Assembly: GCA_039821125.1 (NCBI GenBank)
Contig: JBCBOR010000003.1
Coordinates: 1 to 64,000 of the forward strand
Direction: 5' to 3'
Length of the DNA stretch: 64,000 bases
Source: Thermohalobaculum sp039821125
Lineage (GTDB): Bacteria; Pseudomonadota; Alphaproteobacteria; Rhodobacterales; Rhodobacteraceae
A program made the position numbers and the translations under genes. Shown here piece by piece: positions 1 to 7,215 of this stretch. The notes under the pieces are model-generated. The model worked only from the letters and a program-made list of their open reading frames with translations. It had not been told where the DNA came from and did not search any database. Position 1 is the stretch's first letter. Each line of letters starts with the position of its first letter.

Positions 1-99
1 GAATTCGGTGTCCGACTCGTCTTCGGTCTGAGCGGGCTTGGCCCCCTTGCCGGGCTGCACTTTGCCCGGATCGGGAGCAATCAGGTCTGACAGGTTCAT
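1..99 (-). CDS. N-terminal fragment of an unrecognised protein (runs off the window)
   Basis: An open frame of 33 codons starts at an ATG (complement of 97-99) and continues off the left edge. The start is preceded on its own strand by GGGGTGAGT, a usable ribosome-binding site. The visible residues (MNLSDLIAPDPGKVQPGK, then a Pro/Ala/Glu/Asp-rich stretch) are hydrophilic and low-complexity. It is divergent from the rod-binding gene at 205, so it may be another flagellar protein such as a hook-length control protein, but that rests only on position. I do not recognise it. Confidence 0.5.
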   Translation of the reverse strand, partial: MNLSDLIAPDPGKVQPGKGAKPAQTEDESDTEF

Positions 100-204
100 A
101 CTCACCCCATACTTCTGTACGCAGGCGGGAACGTTATTCGCCAAGCCTTACCGATTGTTTACTCGGATCCGTTTCAGTGTTCTGGCTTTGACCGGAGAAA
201 CCGA

Positions 205-516
205 ATGAGTGACATTTCATCTGTCCTGCGTCCCGATTTGCCGACGACCGCAACGCGCCCAGACTTTGTGCGAACCACTGAACAGACCGAGGCAACAATC
301 CGCCACGCCGCTCAGGAGTTCGAAGCGGTTTTCCTGACCGAAATGCTGAAGCACGCGGGTCTTGGGCAGATGCCTGAGACGATGAATGGCGGTGTTGGCG
401 AGGCCGCGTTCGCGGATTTCCTCGCGCGTGCCTATGCCGATGGCATCTCTCAATCGCGATCGATCGGCATCGCTGATCGGGTCTACGAATCGCTGAAGGC
501 GGAGGGCACGCAATGA
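205..516 (+). CDS. Flagellar rod-binding protein (FlgJ N-terminal domain type)
   Basis: A 103-residue protein matching only the N-terminal rod-binding half of enterobacterial FlgJ. The family signature is the AAQEFEAVFLTEMLKHAG segment (about residues 35-52), followed by a glycine-rich turn and an AFADFLARAYADGI helix. No muramidase domain is present; in many alphaproteobacteria the peptidoglycan hydrolase is a separate protein. It should act in the periplasm as a scaffold or cap for rod assembly. GGAG seven bases before the ATG supports the start. The stop overlaps the next start (ATGA), so the two are translationally coupled. Confidence 0.85.
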   Translation: MSDISSVLRPDLPTTATRPDFVRTTEQTEATIRHAAQEFEAVFLTEMLKHAGLGQMPETMNGGVGEAAFADFLARAYADGISQSRSIGIADRVYESLKAEGTQ

Positions 517-923
517 GCACGCTCGATGTTACCGGTCCAACGATTGAAGATCCGCGCCATCTTCTGATCGACGCGGTGCAGGAGGCCTTGGACATTCTGT
601 CGGACGAGCGGAAAATCTTTCTGACGGGGGCATATGTCCAATTGCAGGAGATGACGGAGCGCAAGCTCGCCATCCTGGGCAAGCTGGAGACACTCATTCC
701 CAAGGTACAGCGAAACGCCTCGGTCCTGCAGGCGATGAATACCTTGATCGCGGAGAGCCGACGCAACGAGGATATCATCCAGGCTGCCCGCCAGGGTGTG
801 GCTCAGGCGCGTCGCCGGATCACCGCAATCCGCAAGACGAGATCCGGTGCGGTTGCCTATGCCGAGGATGGATCGACGATCATGAGTCGTGCGGACGAAC
901 TTGGCCAGGCGAAAACGGCTTAA
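513..923 (+). CDS. FlgN-like flagellar export chaperone (putative)
   Basis: A 136-residue, almost entirely helical, charged protein with no membrane segment. Length, helix-rich character and a central region rich in Leu, Arg and Glu (KLAILGKLETLIPKVQRNA) resemble FlgN-type chaperones, which hold hook-filament junction proteins in the cytoplasm before export. GGAGG seven bases upstream fixes the ATG, which overlaps the stop of the rod-binding gene by four bases. Sequence similarity to FlgN is weak to the eye, so the call leans on size, fold and neighbours. A different flagellar accessory protein cannot be excluded. Confidence 0.6.
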   Translation: MSTLDVTGPTIEDPRHLLIDAVQEALDILSDERKIFLTGAYVQLQEMTERKLAILGKLETLIPKVQRNASVLQAMNTLIAESRRNEDIIQAARQGVAQARRRITAIRKTRSGAVAYAEDGSTIMSRADELGQAKTA

Positions 924-1123
924 ATCCGGTCTATTTCGTCAGCGCTCAATGCGAAATCCGCGCAGCACTTTACCGGATCCTAAGTCTTTCGGTGTTCTTT
1001 GGTGTAGCGGCCCGAGAACGCCGCTTCGGAGCTGAACGCCCCGATCATTGTCAGAAGACACGTTCCCAAACAGGTGCCCCTCGGTCCTGTCACGCATCTC
1101 AGGAAACTGGGATGAAATGCAAT

Positions 1124-1144
1124 TGCGGTGCGGAAAGCACCGCA
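1124..1144 (+). promoter_or_regulatory. Stem-loop in the flagellin mRNA leader
   Basis: A perfect 8-bp inverted repeat (TGCGGTGC / GCACCGCA) with a 5-nt GGAAA loop sits directly before the ribosome-binding site (AGGA, 1151-1154) of the flagellin gene. There is no T-run, so it is not a terminator. A structured leader fits post-transcriptional control by FlbT, whose gene lies downstream. In Caulobacter FlbT acts on the flagellin mRNA 5' leader; the extension to this gene is inference. In the remaining 200 bases between 924 and 1123 I saw no convincing sigma-28 or sigma-54 promoter. Confidence 0.5.
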
Positions 1145-1163
1145 CCTGAAAGGAATGATGTCA

Positions 1164-2441
1164 ATGGTTGCTAGTGTTCTTACGAACTCTTCTGCGATGG
1201 TCGCCCTGCAAACCCTGCGGAGCACCAATGCGAACCTTGAAGATGTGAACGCCCAGATCTCGACCGGTAAAAAGGTCGCGACGGCAAAAGACAGTGCCGC
1301 TGTCTTTGCAATCTCCAAGATCATGGAATCGGATGTCGCCGGGTTCAAGGCGCTGGAAGAATCGCTCGCACTTGGCGAATCGACCGTTGCTGTGGCCTCG
1401 AACGCTGCCGGCTCGATCGGCGATCTGCTGAACGAGATCAAAGGCAAGATCGTTGCCGCGAATGAAGACAACGTCGACCGGACTGCCCTGCAGAACGAGA
1501 TCACCTCGCTGCGTGACCAGATCACCAGCATTGTTGATTCGGCTCAGTTCAACGGCCTGAACCTGATCGACGGCTCGTCGGCCAACTTTGGTGTTCTGTC
1601 GTCGCTCAGCCGCGACGCGTCGGGCAACGTGACGACCGGCCAGGTGAACCTGACCACGGCAAACACCAATCTCAGCGCTGTTGGCGGTCTTGATGTCAAC
1701 GGTATCACTGCGGCTGGTGATGCTGCTGGTTCTGATCAGAGCGCGATCTCTGGTGGCTTCGATAACACCGGTTTCCAAGTTGTCGCGACGACTGCAACCT
1801 TCTCGGTTGATATCGACAACATTCAGGGCGGTGCCGGGGCACTCGATCCGAACGACAGCGCCAACACTGCCGATCCGTCGGCTGCCGGCCTGCTTGCCGG
1901 TGATCGCGTCGAGGTCACTGTCGGGTCCGTTACTGCGGCCTACACTGTCCGGCTTGGCGATATCGGTGAAGATGTTGCTGCTGGTCTGCGCACTGCGCTG
2001 ATCGACGCGGGCATCGATACAACCGACTTCACGGTTGCAACCAACGGGACGGCGCTGGATATCACGAATAACGGTACGCTCGAAGTTCGTGTAGACAGCA
2101 GCTCGAGCCGTGGCACCGGTGGTCTGGCTGCTCTGTCGGGCGTGGATGTAACGTCTGCTGGTGGCGCTTCGACCGCGCTGGGCACGATCGAGAACCTGAT
2201 CCAGAACGCCACCAATGCACAGGCGGAACTGGGTACGGTCGAAAAACGCCTCGAGATCCAGAGCGACTTCACCTCGACCCTGATCGACAGCTTCAAGGCT
2301 GGCATCGGTGCGCTGGTGGATGCGGATCTGGAAGAGGCTTCGGCCCGTCTGCAGGCCCTGCAGGTTCAGCAGCAGCTGGGCATTCAGGCTCTGTCGATCG
2401 CCAACCAGGCGCCGCAGAACATCCTCGCGCTGTTCCGGTAA
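1164..2441 (+). CDS. fliC: Flagellin
   Basis: The major filament protein, about 425 residues. The N-terminal D0/D1 region (MVASVLTNSSAMVALQTLRS, then NAQISTGKKVATAKDSAA) and the C-terminal helix ending QQQLGIQALSIANQAPQNILALFR are diagnostic of flagellin and pack into the filament core. The middle (roughly residues 165-345) is Gly/Ala/Thr/Asp-rich and is the variable surface domain. Three in-frame ATGs lie at 1155, 1158 and 1164; the one at 1164 has the best spacing (9 nt) from AGGA and gives the usual short N-terminus. Export is by the flagellar type III apparatus, consistent with no signal peptide. flaF and flbT follow. Confidence 0.95.
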   Translation: MVASVLTNSSAMVALQTLRSTNANLEDVNAQISTGKKVATAKDSAAVFAISKIMESDVAGFKALEESLALGESTVAVASNAAGSIGDLLNEIKGKIVAANEDNVDRTALQNEITSLRDQITSIVDSAQFNGLNLIDGSSANFGVLSSLSRDASGNVTTGQVNLTTANTNLSAVGGLDVNGITAAGDAAGSDQSAISGGFDNTGFQVVATTATFSVDIDNIQGGAGALDPNDSANTADPSAAGLLAGDRVEVTVGSVTAAYTVRLGDIGEDVAAGLRTALIDAGIDTTDFTVATNGTALDITNNGTLEVRVDSSSSRGTGGLAALSGVDVTSAGGASTALGTIENLIQNATNAQAELGTVEKRLEIQSDFTSTLIDSFKAGIGALVDADLEEASARLQALQVQQQLGIQALSIANQAPQNILALFR

Positions 2442-2450
2442 GACTCCTTT

Positions 2451-2477
2451 GACCGGGGCGGCGAACCTGCCCCGGTC
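2451..2477 (+). terminator. Hairpin after the flagellin gene
   Basis: A perfect 9-bp GC-rich stem (GACCGGGGC / GCCCCGGTC, loop 2460-2468) begins 9 bases after the flagellin stop. No T-run follows, so it may be a partial terminator or an mRNA 3'-end stabiliser that would keep flagellin mRNA more abundant than the downstream flaF-flbT message. Confidence 0.6.
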
Positions 2478-2526
2478 TCTACACCCAGCGTTCCTCACAG
2501 CGATCATATGACGACCAGAAAGGGTT

Positions 2527-2910
2527 ATGATGTCCGCTTACGCGCTTAAGAATAACGGCTACCTGGATGCAACCAGACACACGGGGACACCTCGGGAAAT
2601 CGAGTATCAGCTGTTCTCGCGGATCACTGGCCGTTTGAATCAGGCACGTGCCCAGGACGTCGCGTATGCGGATCTTGTTGCAGCACTTCAGGACAACCTG
2701 ACGCTGTGGCGCACGATCACGATCGACGTGATGGACGATGCAAATTCACTTCCTCCGCAGCTGCGGGCACAACTCGTGTACCTCTACGAGTTCACAGCCG
2801 CACACACGCGGAAGGTCCTGCGGAAAGATGCCGACGTCACCGCTCTTATCGAAGTCAACGCTTCTGTGATGCGTGGCTTGCGCGCCGGCGATCCGGGGAA
2901 GGCAGGATGA
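2527..2910 (+). CDS. flaF: Flagellar biosynthesis regulator FlaF
   Basis: A 127-residue FlaF-family protein, recognised from the tyrosine/alanine N-terminus followed by REIEYQLFSRITGRLNQA and the tryptophan-centred DNLTLWRTITIDVMDD segment. In Caulobacter and Rhodobacter relatives FlaF is needed for flagellin production and acts opposite FlbT at a post-transcriptional step. Two adjacent ATGs (2527, 2530) follow AAAGGG; the start is uncertain by one codon. flbT begins one base after the stop, so both are likely on one message with flagellin upstream. Confidence 0.88.
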   Translation: MMSAYALKNNGYLDATRHTGTPREIEYQLFSRITGRLNQARAQDVAYADLVAALQDNLTLWRTITIDVMDDANSLPPQLRAQLVYLYEFTAAHTRKVLRKDADVTALIEVNASVMRGLRAGDPGKAG

Positions 2911-2911
2911 G

Positions 2912-3391
2912 ATGCCCGGCCTGATACTGAAACTGCGTGCGCACGAGCAGATACTCGTCAACGGTGTTGTGATGCAGAATGGTGACCGCAATGCGCGGCT
3001 CATCGTTAAGACACCCGACGCGAAGATCCTGCGCCTGCGTGATGCGATCCATCCGGAGGAGGCGACGACCCCGGTCAAACGGACCTGCTACATCGCCCAA
3101 CTCGCGGTCGCTGGGGAGACGGATCCGGATGAGGCGCATGCCCAGCTCGAAACAGGGATCCGTCAGCTTCGTGCGGCACTGGACGGGATCGATGGCGCCG
3201 AGGCGCTCGATCTTGCCGAGGCAAGTCTTGCCGGCCAGAATTTCTATGCAGCCCTTCGTGCTCTGCGCAAACTGATCCCGATCGAGGAAGAACTGCTCGC
3301 CAACTCGGGTGATGCAGCACCTGTCGAAAGGACCATGGATCGCGCCACCGCCGCGCCTTGCGCCGGTCAACCGATACGGGCGGCGCGCTGA
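2912..3391 (+). CDS. flbT: Flagellin mRNA regulator FlbT
   Basis: A 159-residue FlbT-family protein. The N-terminus MPGLILKLRAHEQILVNG, the LRLRDAIHPEEA segment and the Tyr/Ala-Leu helical C-terminal half are typical. Family knowledge: FlbT binds the flagellin mRNA leader and couples flagellin translation or decay to completion of the hook. The ATG at 2912 follows GGCAGGA and lies one base after the flaF stop. Its own stop shares an A with the start of the next gene (TGATG), implying translational coupling. The stem-loop at 1124-1144 is its natural candidate target. Confidence 0.9.
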   Translation: MPGLILKLRAHEQILVNGVVMQNGDRNARLIVKTPDAKILRLRDAIHPEEATTPVKRTCYIAQLAVAGETDPDEAHAQLETGIRQLRAALDGIDGAEALDLAEASLAGQNFYAALRALRKLIPIEEELLANSGDAAPVERTMDRATAAPCAGQPIRAAR

Positions 3392-4233
3392 TGCCGATCC
3401 AGCCTGCCATTCCGTTCGGTGGCCTTGCCGGGTTGCGCTTTCTCGATCAGACGATTGATCGTCAAACCGCCACGTTCAACAGCAGCGTCGATGTGCAGCG
3501 TGAGGTCGACTATTTCCTCGAGAATGCGTCGAACGTCACCTCCGTCGAACAACTTGTCGGGGACCGCCGCTTGCTCGGCGTTGTGCTCGGCGCATTCGGT
3601 CTGGACGAGGATATCGACAAAGGGGCCTTCATCCGTAAGGTCATCGAGGAAGGCTCGCAAGAACGCACTGCCTTTGCCAATCGCTTGGTCGAACCCGCTT
3701 ATCGCGAGATGGCCGAGTTTCTCGGTTTTGGAGATTTCGGCGGCACGTTGGTGTTCGAGAACACCCGTCTCAACATCGTGGACCGATATCTTGAACGCCA
3801 GTTTGAACTCTCGGTTGGCGATATTGATCTGAACCTGCGCCTTGCGTTGAACTTCCGGCGTGAGGCAGCCGAGGTCGCAGCGTCCAATCAGGACGACGAC
3901 ACAGCGTTCCTTCTGCTGCTTGGTTCTCAACCCTTGCGGTCGGTGATCGAAGGTGCGCTGAACCTGCCGACGGAGTTCGGGACCATCGATCTCGACCAGC
4001 AGGTCGAGGAGATCAAAGACCGTGCCTCGTCGTTTTTCGGCACGTCCTCACCGCGGGAGTTGTTCACGGGCGATGGATTGTCCCAGTTTGTCGAACGGTT
4101 CATGTTGAATCAGCAATTGCGGGAAGGGGCGATCAGCCCCACGACCAATGGCGCCAACGCCTTGACGCTTCTTCAGTCGGGCGGGTTCGCCGGCGGGGCG
4201 CAGGCGAACCTCTTTCAATCACTTATCGGCTAG
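3391..4233 (+). CDS. DUF1217 family flagellar protein
   Basis: A 280-residue protein of the DUF1217 family, which occurs next to flagellar genes in Rhodobacterales and Rhizobiales. Typical features: an N-terminal PIQPAIPFGGLAGLRFLDQT segment, several repeats of V-x-Y/F-F-L-E-N/ERQF helices, and a C-terminal phenylalanine-rich end. No signal peptide or membrane segment is seen. The start overlaps the flbT stop (TGATG). The molecular role is not established; co-transcription suggests a structural or export-related part in flagellar assembly. A minus-strand gene converges 64 bases beyond its stop. Confidence 0.75.
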   Translation: MPIQPAIPFGGLAGLRFLDQTIDRQTATFNSSVDVQREVDYFLENASNVTSVEQLVGDRRLLGVVLGAFGLDEDIDKGAFIRKVIEEGSQERTAFANRLVEPAYREMAEFLGFGDFGGTLVFENTRLNIVDRYLERQFELSVGDIDLNLRLALNFRREAAEVAASNQDDDTAFLLLLGSQPLRSVIEGALNLPTEFGTIDLDQQVEEIKDRASSFFGTSSPRELFTGDGLSQFVERFMLNQQLREGAISPTTNGANALTLLQSGGFAGGAQANLFQSLIG

Positions 4234-4297
4234 ACGGACATTCGATTCCCGGCTTGGAACGGCCCTGAACGCCTGAACGCGCCGGGGCCATCCCGAC

Positions 4298-6520
4298 TCA
4301 ACGCCGTTGTGGTTCAAGTGCAGCCGCGGATCTTGCAAGGCGGACAAGGTTCACGAACTCAGCGCGATATCCGAACGGGTCATCGCCCCTCGCGCCATTC
4401 GCCAGGTCAATCACATCCTCATAGCTGAACTGCTGTGTATAGCGCCCGCCGCGCAGCAACTGCCCAAACGCTGCAACCGAGGCGGCGAAGCGCGCCTCTA
4501 TGGCGCCCGAGACGGTCGGATCAATCTCGTTTTCCGGCGTTACAGGTTGCGTGATCAACTGGCTTTCATCTGCGTCCGGTTGCTTGTAGCGGATCTTGAC
4601 GAACGCATACTCGTCTGACGCGTTTCCGGCGGGGGCTGCGGCATCCGCGTCGCCATAGCGCAGGGTGTCCACCAGTCGCGCATCGGAAGCCACGGGCGTA
4701 ATCTCATAGAGCGCCGTGACCGTGTGACCCGAGCCGATCTCGCCTGCGTCAATTGCATCATTGTTGAAGTCTTCCCGTGAAAGCAGCCGAGTCTCGTAGC
4801 CGATCAACCGATACTCAGCGATCGTCGCGGGATTGAACTCGACCTGGATCTTGACGTCCTTTGCAATCGGGAACAGTGCAGACGAGGCCTCCTCGACCAG
4901 AACCTTGCGTGCTTCAGAGAGCGTGTCGATATAGGCCGCCTGTCCATTCCCGTTCTGAGCCAGTGTCTGCATCAGCGCATCGTTGTAGTTGCCGCGTCCG
5001 AACCCGAGCACCGAGAGGAACACACCGCTCTCGCGCTTGCGTTCGATGAAGCTCGACAGTTCCTCGCGGTTCTGGATGCCGACATTGAAATCACCATCGG
5101 TCGCGAGGATCACGCGGTTCACACCATCCTTGTCGAAACTCGCTTCAGCCAGTTGATAGGCTTGGCGGATCCCTTCACCTCCAGCGGTCGAGCCGCCCGC
5201 CCGAAGCCGTTGCAAGGCGCCAAGGACCTTCGATTTCTCGGAAACCCTGGTGGGCTCCAGCACAGTGCCCGCCGATCCGGCGTAGACGACAATCGAGACA
5301 GTATCTTCGGGATCCAGACTGTCGACCAGCATCCGGAACGAGTTGATCAGCAAAGGCAGCTTGTTGGGTGCGTTCATCGATCCAGACGTGTCCAGCAGGA
5401 ACACAAGGTTCGAGCGTGGCTTCTCGTCGGGCGTCAGATCGTAGCCCTTTATCCCGATCCGCATGAGGCGCGTCCCCTCGTTCCAGGGCGTGGGCATCAC
5501 GGCGACATTGGCGCGGAAGGGCGTCTCGCGGCTTTCAGGACCTGCATAATCATAGGGGAAATAGTTGATCAACTCCTCGATCCGTACGGCGTTCTTTTGC
5601 GGCAGGACACCGTTCGTGACCGCGGCGCGCATGAAACTGTAAGATGCCGTATCCACATCGATGGAGAACGTCGAGACCGGCTCCTCCGCTGCGAGCTTGA
5701 TCTGGTTCGGCTCGATCTCCTCGAACTGATCGCGTCCGGTGTCTTCATACAAGGGCAGGGCAGGCGCTTCGCGATCCGTCTCCAAAAGTGGAGCCGTATC
5801 GCTCGGCGCGACCCGCACTGCCGGGAGAACCGAGAGACGCGAGGGCGCCGCGTGCCGCTGTCGGATGGTCACTTCTGCACCGGGTGCCATGCTGGGGGAG
5901 GCCTCACTGAGCGACGGCGAAACCTGTACTTCAGGTGCAGGAGGCATCTCGCGTTTGCTCAGAGGGACGCCATTTGTTCTACCCACTGTCTGGCCACTGC
6001 CGCCCGCATCTGCGCTTGGTGCAATCTCGGTAGATGGTGCCGGTGGTGGTACTAAGGTGACACCATCCAATCGCTGCAACGCATCGGCTGGCATCCCTTG
6101 ACGATCGAGCGGCGCTTCCTGTCGGAGCTCTGCGCCGCCAACCGGCGCGCCATCGAGCGAGGATTGCAAAGCGGCATCAACGAGGGGAAGCGGTTCCTGC
6201 CGCAAGTGCTGTGTTGTCACAACAGCCAAGGTCAGAACGGCGAGCGATGCGCCGCCCATCATCATGGTGCGCGTCGAGGGCAGGGTCATGTTCATCGTGA
6301 ATCTCCTCAAAAGGGGCATCAGGCCCGATTGCCTGCCCTTCTGACGGACCGCACTTCGCGATCCTTGGAGATCGGTTGATGTTTTTTCTTCGGCTGCTGC
6401 AGGGGCAGTGTCGAATGCTTCCATCGCTGATGCCATGGCACGGGTTTGCATCGCGCTCTGCGCTTTTGGCGGTGGCGCGGCGTCCAGCGCCTTGCGGATA
6501 TCGTCGAGATCGTCGGTCAT
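4298..6520 (-). CDS. Membrane-anchored von Willebrand factor A protein (YfbK-like), partner of an ECF sigma factor
   Basis: A 740-residue protein in the YfbK arrangement. Residues 1-84 are cytoplasmic and hydrophilic, a single membrane segment lies at about 85-102, a Pro/Ala-rich linker spans roughly 110-275, then a vWF-A N-terminal domain (STFSIDVDTASYSFMRAAV, about 283-301), a vWA domain with an intact MIDAS motif DTSGSM (377-382), and a C-terminal DUF3520-like region. The ATG (complement of 6518-6520) overlaps the sigma-factor stop by four bases. The N-terminal cytoplasmic segment could act as an anti-sigma domain while the periplasmic vWA part binds a ligand; this is inference from gene order and topology. 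No zinc-finger anti-sigma motif is visible. Confidence 0.8.
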   Translation of the reverse strand: MTDDLDDIRKALDAAPPPKAQSAMQTRAMASAMEAFDTAPAAAEEKTSTDLQGSRSAVRQKGRQSGLMPLLRRFTMNMTLPSTRTMMMGGASLAVLTLAVVTTQHLRQEPLPLVDAALQSSLDGAPVGGAELRQEAPLDRQGMPADALQRLDGVTLVPPPAPSTEIAPSADAGGSGQTVGRTNGVPLSKREMPPAPEVQVSPSLSEASPSMAPGAEVTIRQRHAAPSRLSVLPAVRVAPSDTAPLLETDREAPALPLYEDTGRDQFEEIEPNQIKLAAEEPVSTFSIDVDTASYSFMRAAVTNGVLPQKNAVRIEELINYFPYDYAGPESRETPFRANVAVMPTPWNEGTRLMRIGIKGYDLTPDEKPRSNLVFLLDTSGSMNAPNKLPLLINSFRMLVDSLDPEDTVSIVVYAGSAGTVLEPTRVSEKSKVLGALQRLRAGGSTAGGEGIRQAYQLAEASFDKDGVNRVILATDGDFNVGIQNREELSSFIERKRESGVFLSVLGFGRGNYNDALMQTLAQNGNGQAAYIDTLSEARKVLVEEASSALFPIAKDVKIQVEFNPATIAEYRLIGYETRLLSREDFNNDAIDAGEIGSGHTVTALYEITPVASDARLVDTLRYGDADAAAPAGNASDEYAFVKIRYKQPDADESQLITQPVTPENEIDPTVSGAIEARFAASVAAFGQLLRGGRYTQQFSYEDVIDLANGARGDDPFGYRAEFVNLVRLARSAAALEPQRR

Positions 6521-7092
6521 GTGAGCGATCCTTCCGGCGTTGCCGCCAATGTCTTCAACGCCTTGCGCACCTCCATCAGGCGCCAGGAGATGGTGGATTC
6601 TGCGACCCCGATGATCTCGGCGGCCTGCGCATGGCTGAGCCCTTCGTCCAAAACAAGCACCGCCGTCTCGCGCAGATCGCTCTTCAGTCCCGCGATGGCG
6701 GCTCGAAGCCATTCCGCCTCTGACGCGCGAGCGGCATCGGCGCCGCGGCGCAATTCGTCGACCTCGGTGTAGGCCGCGTTTGCCGCTGTCCGGGTCGCTT
6801 GACGGCGCATGGCATCGCGGGCGGCGTTCAGAACGACCTGATAAAGCCAGGTCGTGAACCGTGCATCGCCGCGATAGGACCGGATCTTGCGCCCGAGCGC
6901 GATACAGACATCCTGAGCCAGATCCTCGCTGTCGGGCGGGCCACCCATGAACCGCCAAGCGAGCCCATGGATCCGCTCGAAGTGCCGATGCAACAGCCGC
7001 TCGAACGCCGCGCGGTCTCCCGCCGCGGCATCCAGAGCCAACCTGTCATCGCCGGTTTCGTCCAACATCTGCTCCTGAGACGCGGGCCGCAC
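6517..7092 (-). CDS. ECF-family RNA polymerase sigma factor
   Basis: A 191-residue sigma-70-family protein with region 2 (SEDLAQDVCIALGRKIRSYRG, then FTTWLYQVVLNAARD) and region 4 with a clear helix-turn-helix (LSHAQAAEIIGVAESTISWRL). It lacks regions 1 and 3, as expected for ECF sigma factors. The frame opens at GTG (7092) preceded by AAGGA at 5 nt; an ATG eight codons in (7068) with AGGAG close by is an alternative. It is translationally coupled to the vWA protein, the usual layout for a sigma factor and its membrane-bound regulator. Target promoters and signal cannot be told from the sequence. Confidence 0.88.
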   Translation of the reverse strand: MRPASQEQMLDETGDDRLALDAAAGDRAAFERLLHRHFERIHGLAWRFMGGPPDSEDLAQDVCIALGRKIRSYRGDARFTTWLYQVVLNAARDAMRRQATRTAANAAYTEVDELRRGADAARASEAEWLRAAIAGLKSDLRETAVLVLDEGLSHAQAAEIIGVAESTISWRLMEVRKALKTLAATPEGSLT

Positions 7093-7135
7093 TTCAATCC
7101 TTGGCGACAGGATGAATTTTTTTGAGGGGCCTCAC

Positions 7136-7166
7136 AAAGAAAAACGGCCCGGGTGACCGAGCCGTT
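7136..7166 (-). terminator. Rho-independent terminator of the peptide-type ABC operon
   Basis: On the minus strand a stem AACGGC/GCCGTT, extended inward by CGG/CCG around a TCAC loop, is followed by TTTTTCTTTG. It lies 50 bases beyond the stop of the binding-protein gene and separates that operon from the sigma-factor gene downstream on the same strand. Confidence 0.8.
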
Positions 7167-7180
7167 CTGATTTAGGCCGC

Positions 7181-7206
7181 GGGTGCGTGAGCGACGCACC
7201 CTTGCC
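7181..7206. repeat. Dispersed palindromic repeat, copy 1
   Basis: Perfect 8-bp arms GGGTGCGT / ACGCACCC separated by five bases (GAGCG) and followed by TTGCC. The same arms, spacer length and TTGCC tail occur at 17761-17786. It sits between a gene end and a terminator. Probably a REP-like intergenic element; no function can be assigned. Confidence 0.65.
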
Positions 7207-7215
7207 AGGGCGAGA

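Noticed and set aside
1..6. The window begins exactly at an EcoRI site (GAATTC)
   Set aside because: Possibly chance or the edge of a cloned fragment; it says nothing about gene content.
1161..2507. A 448-codon open frame on the minus strand opposite flagellin
   Set aside because: It mirrors the flagellin gene codon by codon; the long opening comes from GC-rich third positions. No ribosome-binding site or recognisable motif.
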